From Candidatus Woesearchaeota archaeon (GTDB taxonomy: Archaea; Nanobdellota; Nanobdellia; Woesearchaeales; UBA12501): 22,461 nt of DNA. A program made the position numbers and the translations under genes. Positions 15,186-22,430 of this stretch are shown here, in pieces. Numbering within the stretch: the stretch's first letter is position 1; each line of letters opens with the position of its first letter. The DNA is taken from contig JACOVM010000108.1 in NCBI GenBank assembly GCA_016177345.1, positions 1 through 22,461 on the forward strand, in the 5' to 3' direction. The notes under the pieces are model-generated. The model was not told the DNA's origin and searched no databases. It saw nothing but the letters and a program-made list of their open reading frames with translations.

Positions 15186-16267
15186 GTCCAGTAAAAGAAC
15201 AAAGCATGGCAAAGGAGAAACAAGAAAATCAACCAGTGGGACCAGAAACAGCAGCGCCGCCAATTCAAATGAGCAAAAAAGCAATATGGAAAAAAGCGCT
15301 AGTTACATGCAGTATTTCTATTATTTGTTTTTTTATTTTATTTATGTTTATTGACGTTAAGGAAGTTATTTCTTCATTGCGAAAGATAAGCATTTCAATA
15401 ATTGCCTTCTCCTTTTTGTTGTACCTGGTAAGTTATTGGTTTCGCGCATGGAAGTTTAAAGTCTTATTCGACAATCACGTCCCAATGAATAATCTTATTG
15501 CCCTTGTCTGCGCCCACACCATGGCATCAAGCATATTGCCTGCAAGGACTGGAGAGCTTACTTATTTTTATTTTCGAAAAAAAGTAAGCAAGGACCATAC
15601 CTTTGCAAATAGTCTAGCGTCGCTGGCTGTTGTCAGAATATTCGATCTTGCAGCTCTGCTGTTCATTTTTTTGGTATCAATCGCCCTGATAACCATTTTC
15701 CCAACACGACTTGTTCTTCCAGAACCAATCATTGCCGTTCTATTAGCTAGCGGGATTGGAATTGCAGTTATCATTTTCCTCTTGGGCATGTGTGTTATGA
15801 GAGGAAAAGTGATGGCTTCTGCACTGCAAAAACTTATGGGCTTTCTTCACCTCAACAAGTCGAGAATATTTAAGTGGATTGAACAAAAGGGAGTGGAAAT
15901 AATCACAACATTAGACAGCATAACAAAAAAACAGGTGTTCGTTTTATTTTTCGCATCCTTAATGGTCTGGGTTGGCAATTTTATTGTTGGCTATCTCATT
16001 GTTAAAGACATAGGGCTTTTACTGCCTTTTTCTTTTATCATGATCGGGTTTGTTGCAACAACATTAGCAAATGCGCTGCCAATCCATGGGTTTGCCAGCC
16101 TTGGAAGCCTTGAAGGGATATGGACGATAATCTTTGTTGCCCTTGGTGCACCAGAAAAAATAGCGATCAGCACTGGACTTGGGTTTCATCTTGTCGTTAT
16201 CGCGTTTCTTATTATTCTGGGGATTAGTGGAGTGATATATCTTCATTGGAAGAAGGATAAAGAGTAA
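15182..16267 (+). CDS. LPG-synthase-like membrane protein (UPF0104/AglD family)
   Basis: 361 residues with about eight membrane segments after a 35-residue charged N-terminus. Family signs are the segment FRAWKFKVLF after the second helix, MASSILPARTGELTYFYFRKK, which is the conserved LPARxGE motif of this superfamily, and LPIHGFASLGSLEGIWT in the C-terminal half. Related proteins include the membrane part of MprF lysylphosphatidylglycerol synthase and archaeal AglD, where the domain sits with a dolichol-phosphate sugar transferase in N-glycosylation. It probably flips or modifies a lipid-linked precursor. It is last in the four-gene operon and overlaps the methyltransferase stop by 4 nt. Confidence 0.85.
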   Translation: MSPVKEQSMAKEKQENQPVGPETAAPPIQMSKKAIWKKALVTCSISIICFFILFMFIDVKEVISSLRKISISIIAFSFLLYLVSYWFRAWKFKVLFDNHVPMNNLIALVCAHTMASSILPARTGELTYFYFRKKVSKDHTFANSLASLAVVRIFDLAALLFIFLVSIALITIFPTRLVLPEPIIAVLLASGIGIAVIIFLLGMCVMRGKVMASALQKLMGFLHLNKSRIFKWIEQKGVEIITTLDSITKKQVFVLFFASLMVWVGNFIVGYLIVKDIGLLLPFSFIMIGFVATTLANALPIHGFASLGSLEGIWTIIFVALGAPEKIAISTGLGFHLVVIAFLIILGISGVIYLHWKKDKE

Positions 16268-16310
16268 GGACAGTAGTGTATCACCTAAAAAATCATTTAA
16301 AAAACATCAT

Positions 16311-16320
16311 CTTTTTAAAG
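16311..16320 (+). promoter_or_regulatory. TATA box for the small tail-anchored protein gene
   Basis: CTTTTTAAAG is centred 27 nt before the ATG at 16343, predicting a leaderless mRNA. Confidence 0.5.
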
Positions 16321-16342
16321 TTGATTTACTCTTATTTTTGGC

Positions 16343-16627
16343 ATGCCGCGTGTCCAGCTCAATGAAGAAGAGATTCGGGATTACCGAAAAGCAGCCAGAC
16401 GGGGGTATGTTCATACGAGAGACATGAACCCCTGGGAATATCGTGAGTGGAAGCGGGAGATGAAGCGCCAGAAGAAGCTAGAGAAAAAACAGAAGGTCCA
16501 GGAAATGAGGGCAAGAATTGCCAAGGCAGAACTCGAAAAAGAACATCCACACCATTCCCACTTTGGGTTTTGGCTTCTTGTCATTATCCTTGTTGTTGCG
16601 TACCTCTACTTTGTGTATTACCGGTAA
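16343..16627 (+). CDS. Small basic protein with a C-terminal membrane anchor, unknown function
   Basis: I do not recognise a family. 94 residues: a basic, helix-rich N-terminal part with the Trp/Tyr/Arg-rich stretch MNPWEYREWKREMKRQKKLE (about 28-47), a likely coiled coil to residue 66, a His-rich patch (HPHHSH), then one hydrophobic helix FWLLVIILVVAYLYFVYY (about 76-93) ending in Arg. The layout is that of a tail-anchored cytosolic protein. It has its own TATA box and ends 103 nt before the HerA-like gene. The clear hydrophobic end and the promoter make it a real gene. Confidence 0.7.
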   Translation: MPRVQLNEEEIRDYRKAARRGYVHTRDMNPWEYREWKREMKRQKKLEKKQKVQEMRARIAKAELEKEHPHHSHFGFWLLVIILVVAYLYFVYYR

Positions 16628-16696
16628 GGAACCTATTAAAAAGAAAACAGAAAAGAAAGAAAACAGCACAAGACGTGTGTCCTCAAATAGGCATAT

Positions 16697-16704
16697 TCTA
16701 TAAG
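16697..16704 (+). promoter_or_regulatory. TATA-like box for the HerA-family gene
   Basis: TCTATAAG is centred about 30 nt before the ATG at 16731. It supports that ATG rather than the upstream TTG at 16710. Confidence 0.4.
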
Positions 16705-16730
16705 AAGTATTGTACAGGAAGAATACATTT

Positions 16731-18296
16731 ATGTATGATAGTCCAAACCAACCTCACTGTATGATCAAAGGCCAAATTATTGGGGGGGAAATCGGAAAAG
16801 TTATTATCCGACAAAAGACTAAGAGCCCTATCGAGCTTGGAGAGCTTCTCGTTGCAAACGTTCCAGACGGAAAAGTTCTTCTTCAAGTCTACGATCTTCA
16901 GTATGCCAGCCAGATATCACAGCAGCATCTTGAGCTGATAGCAGGGCTAAAGCTTGAAGAAAATACAGATATGGAATTTCTCGACCCTCACCTTCGTCAG
17001 TACACTCTTGCGTTCGCAAAAAGTATTGTTACCATGAATAATACCGCGGCAAAGGCATGCAAAGTCCTCCCCTCTTTTTTTTCAGAGGTTGAGCAGGTGA
17101 GCAAAGAGCACCTTCAATTTCTCACTATCCCAAAAAACCCGTTATTTATCGGAAAGCTTCGTTCAGGCTCCTCAGTTATTGACCTTGATTTATTTTTGGA
17201 TGGAAGAGAAGTGCTAGCCCACCATATTCTTATTGCTGCAACAACCGGGCGCGGAAAGTCCAATCTCACCAAGTGCATGTTATGGGATAACACTGATAAA
17301 GACTATTCCGGCATGCTTGTTCTTGACCCCCACGATGAGTATTATGGAAGAACAGGCCTGGGGCTAAAAGACCATCACTGCCATCAGCGTGTTGTCTACT
17401 ACACCCCAAATAGTCCACCACCAGGCTGCAAAACACTAACCATCAACCTCGGGCTTGTTGCCCCGCAGCACTTTCATGGGGTCACCTTTCTCAGCCAGCC
17501 ACAACAGGATGCCATGAACTTTTACTACAAAAAATATGGTAAGCAATGGATCGAGGCAGTTATTCTCGAAAAGCCAATTGAAGGAAAGTTTATGGAAGAA
17601 ACGCTTGGCGTGATAAAGAGGAAGATGCTCCGCTTGCTTGACCTTGACTGGACAAATAACAAGTTAACCTGTAATGGCATTTTTAGCCTTCAGGCCGGAA
17701 TAACCACAGTTCATGACATTGTTCAGGAGCTTGAGCAGGCAAAAACAGTGATTATTGACACCTCTCACTTTAGTGGCTCAGTTGAAATTCTCATCGGCTC
17801 TCTAATCAGCACAGAACTATTCAATAAATATAAGCGTTACAAGATGTGCGGAGAGCTTTTATCAAAGCCTGTTGTTTCTGTTGTTCTCGAAGAAGCTCCC
17901 CGTGTCCTTGGGAAAGAGGTGCTGGAACAAGGGGGAAACATTTTTTCAACCATAGCTCGTGAGGGAAGAAAATTTAACGTTGGCCTTACCGCCATCACCC
18001 AGCTCCCCTCCCTTATCCCAAGACAAATCCTCGCGAACATGAATACAAAGATCATTCTTGGCACGGAGATGGCACCAGAACGGCAAGCAATTATCGAATC
18101 TGCGTCTCAAGACTTAAGTGCAGACTCGAGAAGCATAGCCTCTCTTGACAAGGGCGAAGCAATTGTTTCGTCAAACTTTGCCCCATTTGCAATTCCAGTT
18201 AAGATTCCTTTGTTTGAAGCAGAAGTAAAGAAGCAACAACAGGAACAACAGCAGATCACTTCTCGCCCTGCATTCATGGGGGTTAAATTAGCGTAG
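16731..18296 (+). CDS. HerA/VirB4-superfamily ATPase (DUF87), HerA-like
   Basis: 521 residues. An N-terminal beta-barrel (HAS-barrel-like, about 1-60) is followed by a RecA-type ATPase: Walker A AATTGRGKSN (169-178, Lys176), the HerA-typical LDPHDEYYGR (198-207), the Walker B strand VVSVVLEEAP (381-390) with Glu387-Glu388 in place of Asp-Glu, and the sensor/arginine-finger region IAREGRKFNVGLTAITQLPS (408-427). HerA proteins form hexameric DNA translocases, classically with NurA nuclease in end resection. No nurA, mre11 or rad50 is in the window, so this may be a separate HerA-like paralogue. The protein ends in a Gln-rich tail. The last codons and stop lie in an 18-bp tandem duplication. Confidence 0.88.
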   Translation: MYDSPNQPHCMIKGQIIGGEIGKVIIRQKTKSPIELGELLVANVPDGKVLLQVYDLQYASQISQQHLELIAGLKLEENTDMEFLDPHLRQYTLAFAKSIVTMNNTAAKACKVLPSFFSEVEQVSKEHLQFLTIPKNPLFIGKLRSGSSVIDLDLFLDGREVLAHHILIAATTGRGKSNLTKCMLWDNTDKDYSGMLVLDPHDEYYGRTGLGLKDHHCHQRVVYYTPNSPPPGCKTLTINLGLVAPQHFHGVTFLSQPQQDAMNFYYKKYGKQWIEAVILEKPIEGKFMEETLGVIKRKMLRLLDLDWTNNKLTCNGIFSLQAGITTVHDIVQELEQAKTVIIDTSHFSGSVEILIGSLISTELFNKYKRYKMCGELLSKPVVSVVLEEAPRVLGKEVLEQGGNIFSTIAREGRKFNVGLTAITQLPSLIPRQILANMNTKIILGTEMAPERQAIIESASQDLSADSRSIASLDKGEAIVSSNFAPFAIPVKIPLFEAEVKKQQQEQQQITSRPAFMGVKLA

Positions 18297-18322
18297 GAAA
18301 AGTGATTAGCGTAGTAAAAGTT
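18287..18322 (+). repeat. 18-bp tandem duplication over the HerA-like stop codon
   Basis: ATTAGCGTAGGAAAAGTG (18287-18304) is followed directly by ATTAGCGTAGTAAAAGTT (18305-18322), identical at 16 of 18 positions. The first copy contains the last two codons and the TAG stop. It looks like a replication slippage event with no effect on the protein. Confidence 0.6.
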
Positions 18323-18349
18323 GGTATGCACGCTTTACAGTACTATTTA

Positions 18350-19009
18350 TCAAAATTCACCTAGCTTTCTTTGATTTTTCCCAAATACCATCTTCTGAAA
18401 CGGTGCCCATTGCTTGCGGAAAATGTCAGGATAATCCTCAAAGTGTTTTTCTAAAAAGGCAACGGTCTTTGGGTCAGTAAGGTAGCCGGACCCAATATCT
18501 TCTCCAATGCACTGCTGGATCTTCTTTATTTCCTCGTCACGAACAACTTTGGCTAAAATAGACGCGGCGGCAACAACAATATGGTTAACGTCAGCCTTGT
18601 GCTCTGCAACGAGCTCCACATTCTTCTTGAGCAGCGGCTTAAGGAAGCGGCTGTACTGCTTCGTATTCGGGCTTGGGCAGTCAACAATAAGCTGGTCAAT
18701 ATGGTCAAGAGTAATATTGTTCAGAAGGTCAGCAGAGGTGTGCGCTTCCAGCTTGTTCAAGTTAAGGCTGTCAGACGTGAGCGCGTCATCAATTTGCTGG
18801 GGTGATAAGACTATAATCTTAAACGATAGCGCATGCCCGGTGATAGGATCGAACAGTGCTTCACGCTGGCGCGCTTGAAGAAGCTTCGAGTCTTTCACGC
18901 CAAGCTTTTTCAACTGGGCTTCACTATCAGTATTGATGACTACAGCAGCCATGACCATCGGCCCAATCACTGGGCCGCGGCCTGCCTCATCAATTCCACA
19001 AATGATCAT
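18350..19009 (-). CDS. rnhB: Ribonuclease HII
   Basis: 219 residues, the archaeal length. It cuts the RNA strand of RNA-DNA hybrids and single ribonucleotides in DNA. The N-terminal CGIDEAGRGPVIGPMV holds the catalytic pair Asp7/Glu8. Asp110 is in LIVDCP and Asp140 in HKADVNHIVVAAASILAKV. VKDSKLL and the C-terminal SGYLTDPKTVAFLEKH also fit. All four acidic residues are present. It is convergent with the HerA-like gene. A TATA box (minus strand CATTTAAAAAA, 19031-19041) about 27 nt before the ATG gives it its own promoter downstream of the mgtC-like gene. Confidence 0.97.
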   Translation of the reverse strand: MIICGIDEAGRGPVIGPMVMAAVVINTDSEAQLKKLGVKDSKLLQARQREALFDPITGHALSFKIIVLSPQQIDDALTSDSLNLNKLEAHTSADLLNNITLDHIDQLIVDCPSPNTKQYSRFLKPLLKKNVELVAEHKADVNHIVVAAASILAKVVRDEEIKKIQQCIGEDIGSGYLTDPKTVAFLEKHFEDYPDIFRKQWAPFQKMVFGKNQRKLGEF

Positions 19010-19030
19010 GAGAGATAGAACAAGAACCGG

Positions 19031-19041
19031 TTTTTTAAATG
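19031..19041 (-). promoter_or_regulatory. TATA box for rnhB
   Basis: The minus strand reads CATTTAAAAAA, centred about 27 nt upstream of the ATG at 19009, in the gap after the MgtC-like gene. Confidence 0.5.
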
Positions 19042-19056
19042 TTATGACAGAAAAGG

Positions 19057-19491
19057 TTATGGCAGATGATGTTTCTTCGGCTTCTTCGTAATATGGGGTG
19101 TTCGCGGGATAAAAATAGCAGCTATTCCAGCAACAATGGCAATTATATAATACTCAAACCCGATGGCCATGCCAATAGCTCCGGCAAACCAAAGGCTTGC
19201 TGCCGTCGTTAAATTTCGAACATTTGCGCCATCCTTAATGATAAGGCCTGCACCAAGAAAGCCAATTCCGGTGACAATCTGAGCAGCGATGCGAGAGGTT
19301 GACGATGGATCGACGCTTTTGGAGAGGTACGTAAAAAGCATAGCGCCAGCAATAACAAGCGTATGGGTACTAATGCCTGCATCTTTCCCACGAGATTCCC
19401 GCTCGGCGCCAATAAAGAGGCCAATAACGACGCTGAGCAATAAGTTTATGATAAAGGTAACATCATGCTGCTGAAGAAGTGCATCAATCAT
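19057..19491 (-). CDS. MgtC/SapB-family membrane protein
   Basis: 144 residues. Hydrophobic segments at about 14-28, 45-57, 68-85, 95-110 and 113-128 surround the family core: LSVVIGLFIGAERESRGKDA (19-38) with HTLVIAGAML, then IVTGIGFLGAGLIIKDGANV followed by NLTTAASLWFAGAIGMAIG. The Gly-Ala-Glu-Arg and Gly-Ala-Gly-Leu-Ile segments are diagnostic. MgtC proteins are linked to magnesium-limited growth and regulation of membrane ATPase in bacteria; the role in archaea is unclear. This copy has only the membrane domain and lacks the C-terminal ACT-like domain. Its ATG overlaps the stop of the dihydrouridine synthase by 4 nt (ATGA), so the two are cotranscribed. Confidence 0.92.
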   Translation of the reverse strand: MIDALLQQHDVTFIINLLLSVVIGLFIGAERESRGKDAGISTHTLVIAGAMLFTYLSKSVDPSSTSRIAAQIVTGIGFLGAGLIIKDGANVRNLTTAASLWFAGAIGMAIGFEYYIIAIVAGIAAIFIPRTPHITKKPKKHHLP

Positions 19492-20495
19492 GTCAAAGAA
19501 ATAGAATTGGCTGAATTTAAAAAGTTGGCGGTTCTTGGGGCTCTCGAGTCTGCCTCGCTAACAAAGTCATTGAGCAGGGCAGTTACGTCCTCTTCTGACT
19601 TCGCCATAGACAGTTTGCCGCGAAATGCGCTGCTATATGGGTAGCTTTTGGTAAAGAATTGGGCAAATTGCTTCATAGTAGCTACGGTGTCCTGCTGATG
19701 CTTCTTGAGCAGTTGATAATAATCCCCTAAAAAGAGAGCCTGCTCCGCAAGGCTGGGTGATGGAAGCAGCTCTCCAGTTGAGAGATAGTGCGAAATCTGC
19801 CGAAAGAGATAGGGATTCCCCATAGCAGCCCTGCCAATCATCACCATGTCACACCCAGTCTGCTGCATCATACGCTCGGCGTCTTGCGGTGTGCGAACAT
19901 CCCCATTACCGATGACAGGGATCGAAACAGCATCTTTTACCTGCTTGATCACGCCCCAATCAGCACTGCCAGAATATCCCTGTTCCCTTGTCCTCCCGTG
20001 AACAGCAATAGCACAGCATCCTGCATGCTCAGCAATCTTTGCCACCTGGACTGCAACAATATTTTTCTCGTTGAGCCCTGTTCGGATTTTGCAGCTTATC
20101 GGAAAATCTAAGGTATTCAACGCCTCAAGGATGTCTTTAATTCTTGGAAGGTCAGCAAGCAAGGCAGAACCGCCACCACATTTCATAACTTTATGAGCAG
20201 GACAGCCCATGTTCACATCAACAATATTGCAGTGTGGCATGACAATCTTCGCTGATTCCAGCATGATATCAGGATTATTGTCAAACAATTGGATGCCTAC
20301 CGGCTGCTCTTCCTCAACAACATCAATAACTGTGGAAAGATGATCCTGTTGGCTTGCGACAGCCCGTGCGCTGGTAAACTCAGAAAAGCAGATGCCTGCC
20401 CCCATGTTCTTACAAAGCAGGCGAAAAGCAACATTGGTTACACCAGCCATCGGAGAAAGAACAATAGGGGAGGATATGGTAGGATATGATTTCAT
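19488..20495 (-). CDS. dus: tRNA-dihydrouridine synthase
   Basis: 335 residues. FMN-dependent reduction of uridine in the D-loop of tRNA. TIM-barrel signs: VLSPMAGVTNVAFRLLCKNM (12-31), the catalytic Cys98 in DVNMGCPAHKVMKCGGGSAL, ISCKIRTGL, IAVHGRTREQGYSGSADW, IPVIGNGDVRTPQDA and MIGRAAMGNPYLFRQI. A C-terminal helical domain follows. The ATG at 20495 is chosen because a TATA box sits 27 nt upstream; a frame extension to 20687 runs into the divergent gene and looks unlike protein. It is the first gene of an operon with mgtC. Confidence 0.96.
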   Translation of the reverse strand: MKSYPTISSPIVLSPMAGVTNVAFRLLCKNMGAGICFSEFTSARAVASQQDHLSTVIDVVEEEQPVGIQLFDNNPDIMLESAKIVMPHCNIVDVNMGCPAHKVMKCGGGSALLADLPRIKDILEALNTLDFPISCKIRTGLNEKNIVAVQVAKIAEHAGCCAIAVHGRTREQGYSGSADWGVIKQVKDAVSIPVIGNGDVRTPQDAERMMQQTGCDMVMIGRAAMGNPYLFRQISHYLSTGELLPSPSLAEQALFLGDYYQLLKKHQQDTVATMKQFAQFFTKSYPYSSAFRGKLSMAKSEEDVTALLNDFVSEADSRAPRTANFLNSANSISLT

Positions 20496-20516
20496 CAGGA
20501 AAAAGAGAAACGCCCT

Positions 20517-20527
20517 GTATTTAATAC
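20517..20527 (-). promoter_or_regulatory. TATA box for the dus-mgtC operon
   Basis: GTATTAAATAC on the minus strand, centred 27 nt before the ATG at 20495. The predicted transcript is leaderless. Confidence 0.5.
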
Positions 20528-20542
20528 TTTCCAACCACAAAA

Positions 20543-20551
20543 CATAAAAAG
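20543..20551 (+). promoter_or_regulatory. TATA box for the small gene at 20573
   Basis: CATAAAAAG is centred 26 nt before the ATG at 20573, divergent from and very close to the dus promoter. Confidence 0.45.
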
Positions 20552-20572
20552 ACAGGAAATGTAAAAAAGGGA

Positions 20573-20929
20573 ATGGAACCAATTCAATATGTTGGGCTAG
20601 ACGAGGTTGACCAGGCCGGGCGGCAAGTCCTTGATCGGCTTTCTGCAGAGTACCATGAAAAAATTCAGCGCTCCTTGAATAATCCAACCTCGCTTCAGAT
20701 TCACATCAAGGTGTACAGCAAGGAAGGGAAGAAAAAATATTCTATTCATGTTAAGGCTGTTGCCGCAACACGCTTATTCCAATCAACAAAAGCACATGAT
20801 TGGGATCTAGCCAGAACACTTCATAAAGCGTTCCAGGACATCGAGCACCAGATCAAGCACAAGCTTCATACGGATGAGCAGCGGCCAAAAGTGACGCGGC
20901 GAGAATTAGTGGAGAAAGGGCTGAAGTAG
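20573..20929 (+). CDS. Small protein with a possible HPF/RaiA-like fold
   Basis: 118 residues. The order is strand-helix-strand-strand-helix: QYVGLDEV, a helix QVLDRLSAEYHEKIQRSL, then SLQIHIKVYSKEGKKKYSIHVKAV as a strand pair, and a C-terminal helix DLARTLHKAFQDIEHQIKHKL, ending in a basic tail. This pattern and length recall ribosome hibernation factors of the S30AE (HPF/RaiA) family, where the second helix is also rich in Lys and His. Identity is low by eye and the call is tentative; it could be another small RNA-binding protein. It has its own TATA box, close to and divergent from the dus promoter. Confidence 0.55.
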   Translation: MEPIQYVGLDEVDQAGRQVLDRLSAEYHEKIQRSLNNPTSLQIHIKVYSKEGKKKYSIHVKAVAATRLFQSTKAHDWDLARTLHKAFQDIEHQIKHKLHTDEQRPKVTRRELVEKGLK

Positions 20930-21008
20930 GACTTCTTGAGTTATGGCAAATCTCATTGATTTATGAACAGATTTAATGATATTCTGCTATTATGCCGTGA
21001 TTATAGGT

Positions 21009-22049
21009 CTAAAGCTGATAATTGATAGTCCCACATCTCATCACTGGCATCTCTGGCCTGAGAACCAAGCCTTGCTGAATGAATCCTGATGTTGCGGGCA
21101 ACTCGTCAAGTGCATTTTGCCGCTGCCGATCATACAGGTCATGAAGCCTTTGAGACAAGGTTGCCTGGTCAAGATCCTCCTTCAAAGCCGCATCTAAAGC
21201 ACCAACACCAATAAAGAAATCAACCTGTTTATTATGAAGGGAAGCTGATTCATCCACTATCGTAAGCAGGTCTTCTCCCATAATCCGCCGAACAGTTGCC
21301 ACCTCAACCTCACCACGTTCCATGGATGGTTTTATAAAATCTCTAAAAACCGGGCTTTCATCTTCATCCCGCTCTATGTAGTAAAGGTTTTCTGTCATGT
21401 GAGCATAACGATCCATGAGCCATTCCGTAAATGTATCAGGATCTCCATATCGCTCATCAGGCAGAAGGTTATGGCGCTTAAAGTATGCAAGATTATCACC
21501 ACACCACTTTATCATATCAAGAGTATGGCCAATTTCATGGGCAAGAACATGATCTGCTCCCCATTCTGGAAAAGCAGGGTGAACCCCGTGGTAAGGAGGG
21601 GGAAGCTCTGATGGCCAGAACTCATCTCTGAACATGCCATCCTGTAGAAAAACATGATTTCCATCAGTTCTTCCATAAAATCCAGAACCCCAACCACACT
21701 CATTATTCATGCGGATAAACTGTATTGCCTTAATCTGCTGAATTTGAGCAGTATCAGAAATTTGGAGGAGGAATTCCAACTGTGCCTCAATGGCTTCGTG
21801 ATAATGTGCTGGAGCATGAATAACAGTATTATCCATACACCCAACTTCTAACTGTTCAGTTCCAGGGGCAGGACAATCATCTGCAGTGGGATCATACTGT
21901 AAAATGTACTTCACCCCAGGCCGGGCATCTTCTGGTGGGCAGAGGTTTTGATCGTAGTTTGGTTCAACAGTATCACAGCATGCCCCAACTGTTTTTGCAA
22001 CTCCAGCTAATGCTGTTAATCTCAAAAAGTCACGTCGAGAGATAGTCAT
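21009..22049 (-). CDS. Tat-exported lipoprotein with zincin (HEIGH) protease domain
   Basis: 346 residues. The N-terminus TISRRDFLRLTALAGVAKTV has a twin-arginine motif (SRRDFL, 4-9) and a hydrophobic stretch, then VGAC (21-24), which fits a lipobox with Cys24 as the lipidated residue. The mature part carries HVLAHEIGHTLDMIKW with the zinc-binding HEIGH (171-175). Glu209 in TEWLMDRYAHM could be the third ligand, by analogy to gluzincins (inference). Several Cys residues (C25, C37, C59, C71, C118, C183) may form disulfides outside the cell. I do not recognise a named peptidase family. The ATG at 22049 is chosen since a TATA box lies 24 nt upstream; a longer frame to 22220 would run through repeat copy C. 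Confidence 0.75.
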   Translation of the reverse strand: MTISRRDFLRLTALAGVAKTVGACCDTVEPNYDQNLCPPEDARPGVKYILQYDPTADDCPAPGTEQLEVGCMDNTVIHAPAHYHEAIEAQLEFLLQISDTAQIQQIKAIQFIRMNNECGWGSGFYGRTDGNHVFLQDGMFRDEFWPSELPPPYHGVHPAFPEWGADHVLAHEIGHTLDMIKWCGDNLAYFKRHNLLPDERYGDPDTFTEWLMDRYAHMTENLYYIERDEDESPVFRDFIKPSMERGEVEVATVRRIMGEDLLTIVDESASLHNKQVDFFIGVGALDAALKEDLDQATLSQRLHDLYDRQRQNALDELPATSGFIQQGLVLRPEMPVMRCGTINYQL

Positions 22050-22066
22050 AGAATGAGAAAATAAGA

Positions 22067-22077
22067 GATATTTAAAT
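22067..22077 (-). promoter_or_regulatory. TATA box for the zincin lipoprotein gene (possibly bidirectional)
   Basis: The minus strand reads ATTTAAATATC, centred about 24 nt before the ATG at 22049. The TTTAAA core is palindromic and lies at the position where repeat copies A and B have their plus-strand TATA-like box, so it may serve copy C as well. Confidence 0.45.
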
Positions 22078-22423
22078 AGCTTACGAACAAGATATGCCGA
22101 CGCTTGGATGTGTACCAAAACTCGCATAGCTTCCAAAACTCGCATCACTTCTATTTTAGCATCCTGTACTGCGTGTAAACATCGATGGCGAGTTTTGCGT
22201 GGCCCCTCCTTACTGTACATCCGCAGCCCAATAGCTTGACGCGAGGGCTGGCATAAATCTCGTGTTCGCCATTACGTTTTATTTTGGGGCTCCGAGCTTT
22301 AGCGAGGAGCCTCCCCCTACACGTCAAGATAGTTCCACAAGCGGAAGACTTTTCTTAAGACGCAGTGCATTTTTTACCCGTTTCATCAATATAGTTGAGC
22401 GAAGAAGGGTAAAAAATGCACTG
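22078..22423 (+). ncRNA. Structured repeat, copy C (candidate non-coding RNA or hairpin repeat)
   Basis: Full-length copy. AGCTTACGAACAAGA (22078-22092) matches the leader of copy B. CCAAAACTCGCAT is present twice (22115-22127 and 22133-22145). The second copy forms stem 1, CAAAACTCGC (22134-22143) with GCGAGTTTTG (22188-22197). Then come GGCCCCTCC, CAGCCCAATAGCTTG (in this copy CAGCCC can pair with GGGCTG at 22245-22250), hairpin 2 at 22288-22311 (GGCTCC/GGAGCC with a tandem G.A mismatch), and the terminal hairpin: CAGTGCATTTTTTACCC (22363-22379) pairing perfectly with 22407-22423 around a 27-nt loop. It ends 7 nt from the tRNA 3' end. Overall likeness to copy B is obvious along the whole length. 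Confidence 0.6.
22096..22116 (-). repeat. Degenerate direct copy of the tRNA-Ser 3' end (att-like)
   Basis: Matches 22432-22452, the acceptor and T-arm part of the tRNA, at 18 of 21 positions, including nine identical bases in a row (GCCGACGCT). Together with the tRNA it brackets repeat copy C, as direct repeats do after integration at a tRNA 3' end. It has no T-arm pairing of its own, so it is not a functional tRNA. Confidence 0.55.
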
Positions 22424-22430
22424 AAAGAAA

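Larger units (their letters stand above)
22050..22430. other. Region without protein genes between the zincin lipoprotein and tRNA-Ser
   Basis: This holds the lipoprotein promoter, a degenerate copy of the tRNA 3' end (22096-22116) and repeat copy C. I see no protein gene. Confidence 0.6.

Noticed and set aside
20496..20687. N-terminal extension of the dihydrouridine synthase
   Set aside because: It overlaps the divergent small gene and its promoter. The normal dus N-terminus begins at 20495 behind a TATA box.
22050..22220. N-terminal extension of the zincin lipoprotein by 57 residues
   Set aside because: It would run through the TATA box and repeat copy C and would bury the twin-arginine signal inside the protein. 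The ATG at 22049 starts exactly with the signal peptide.
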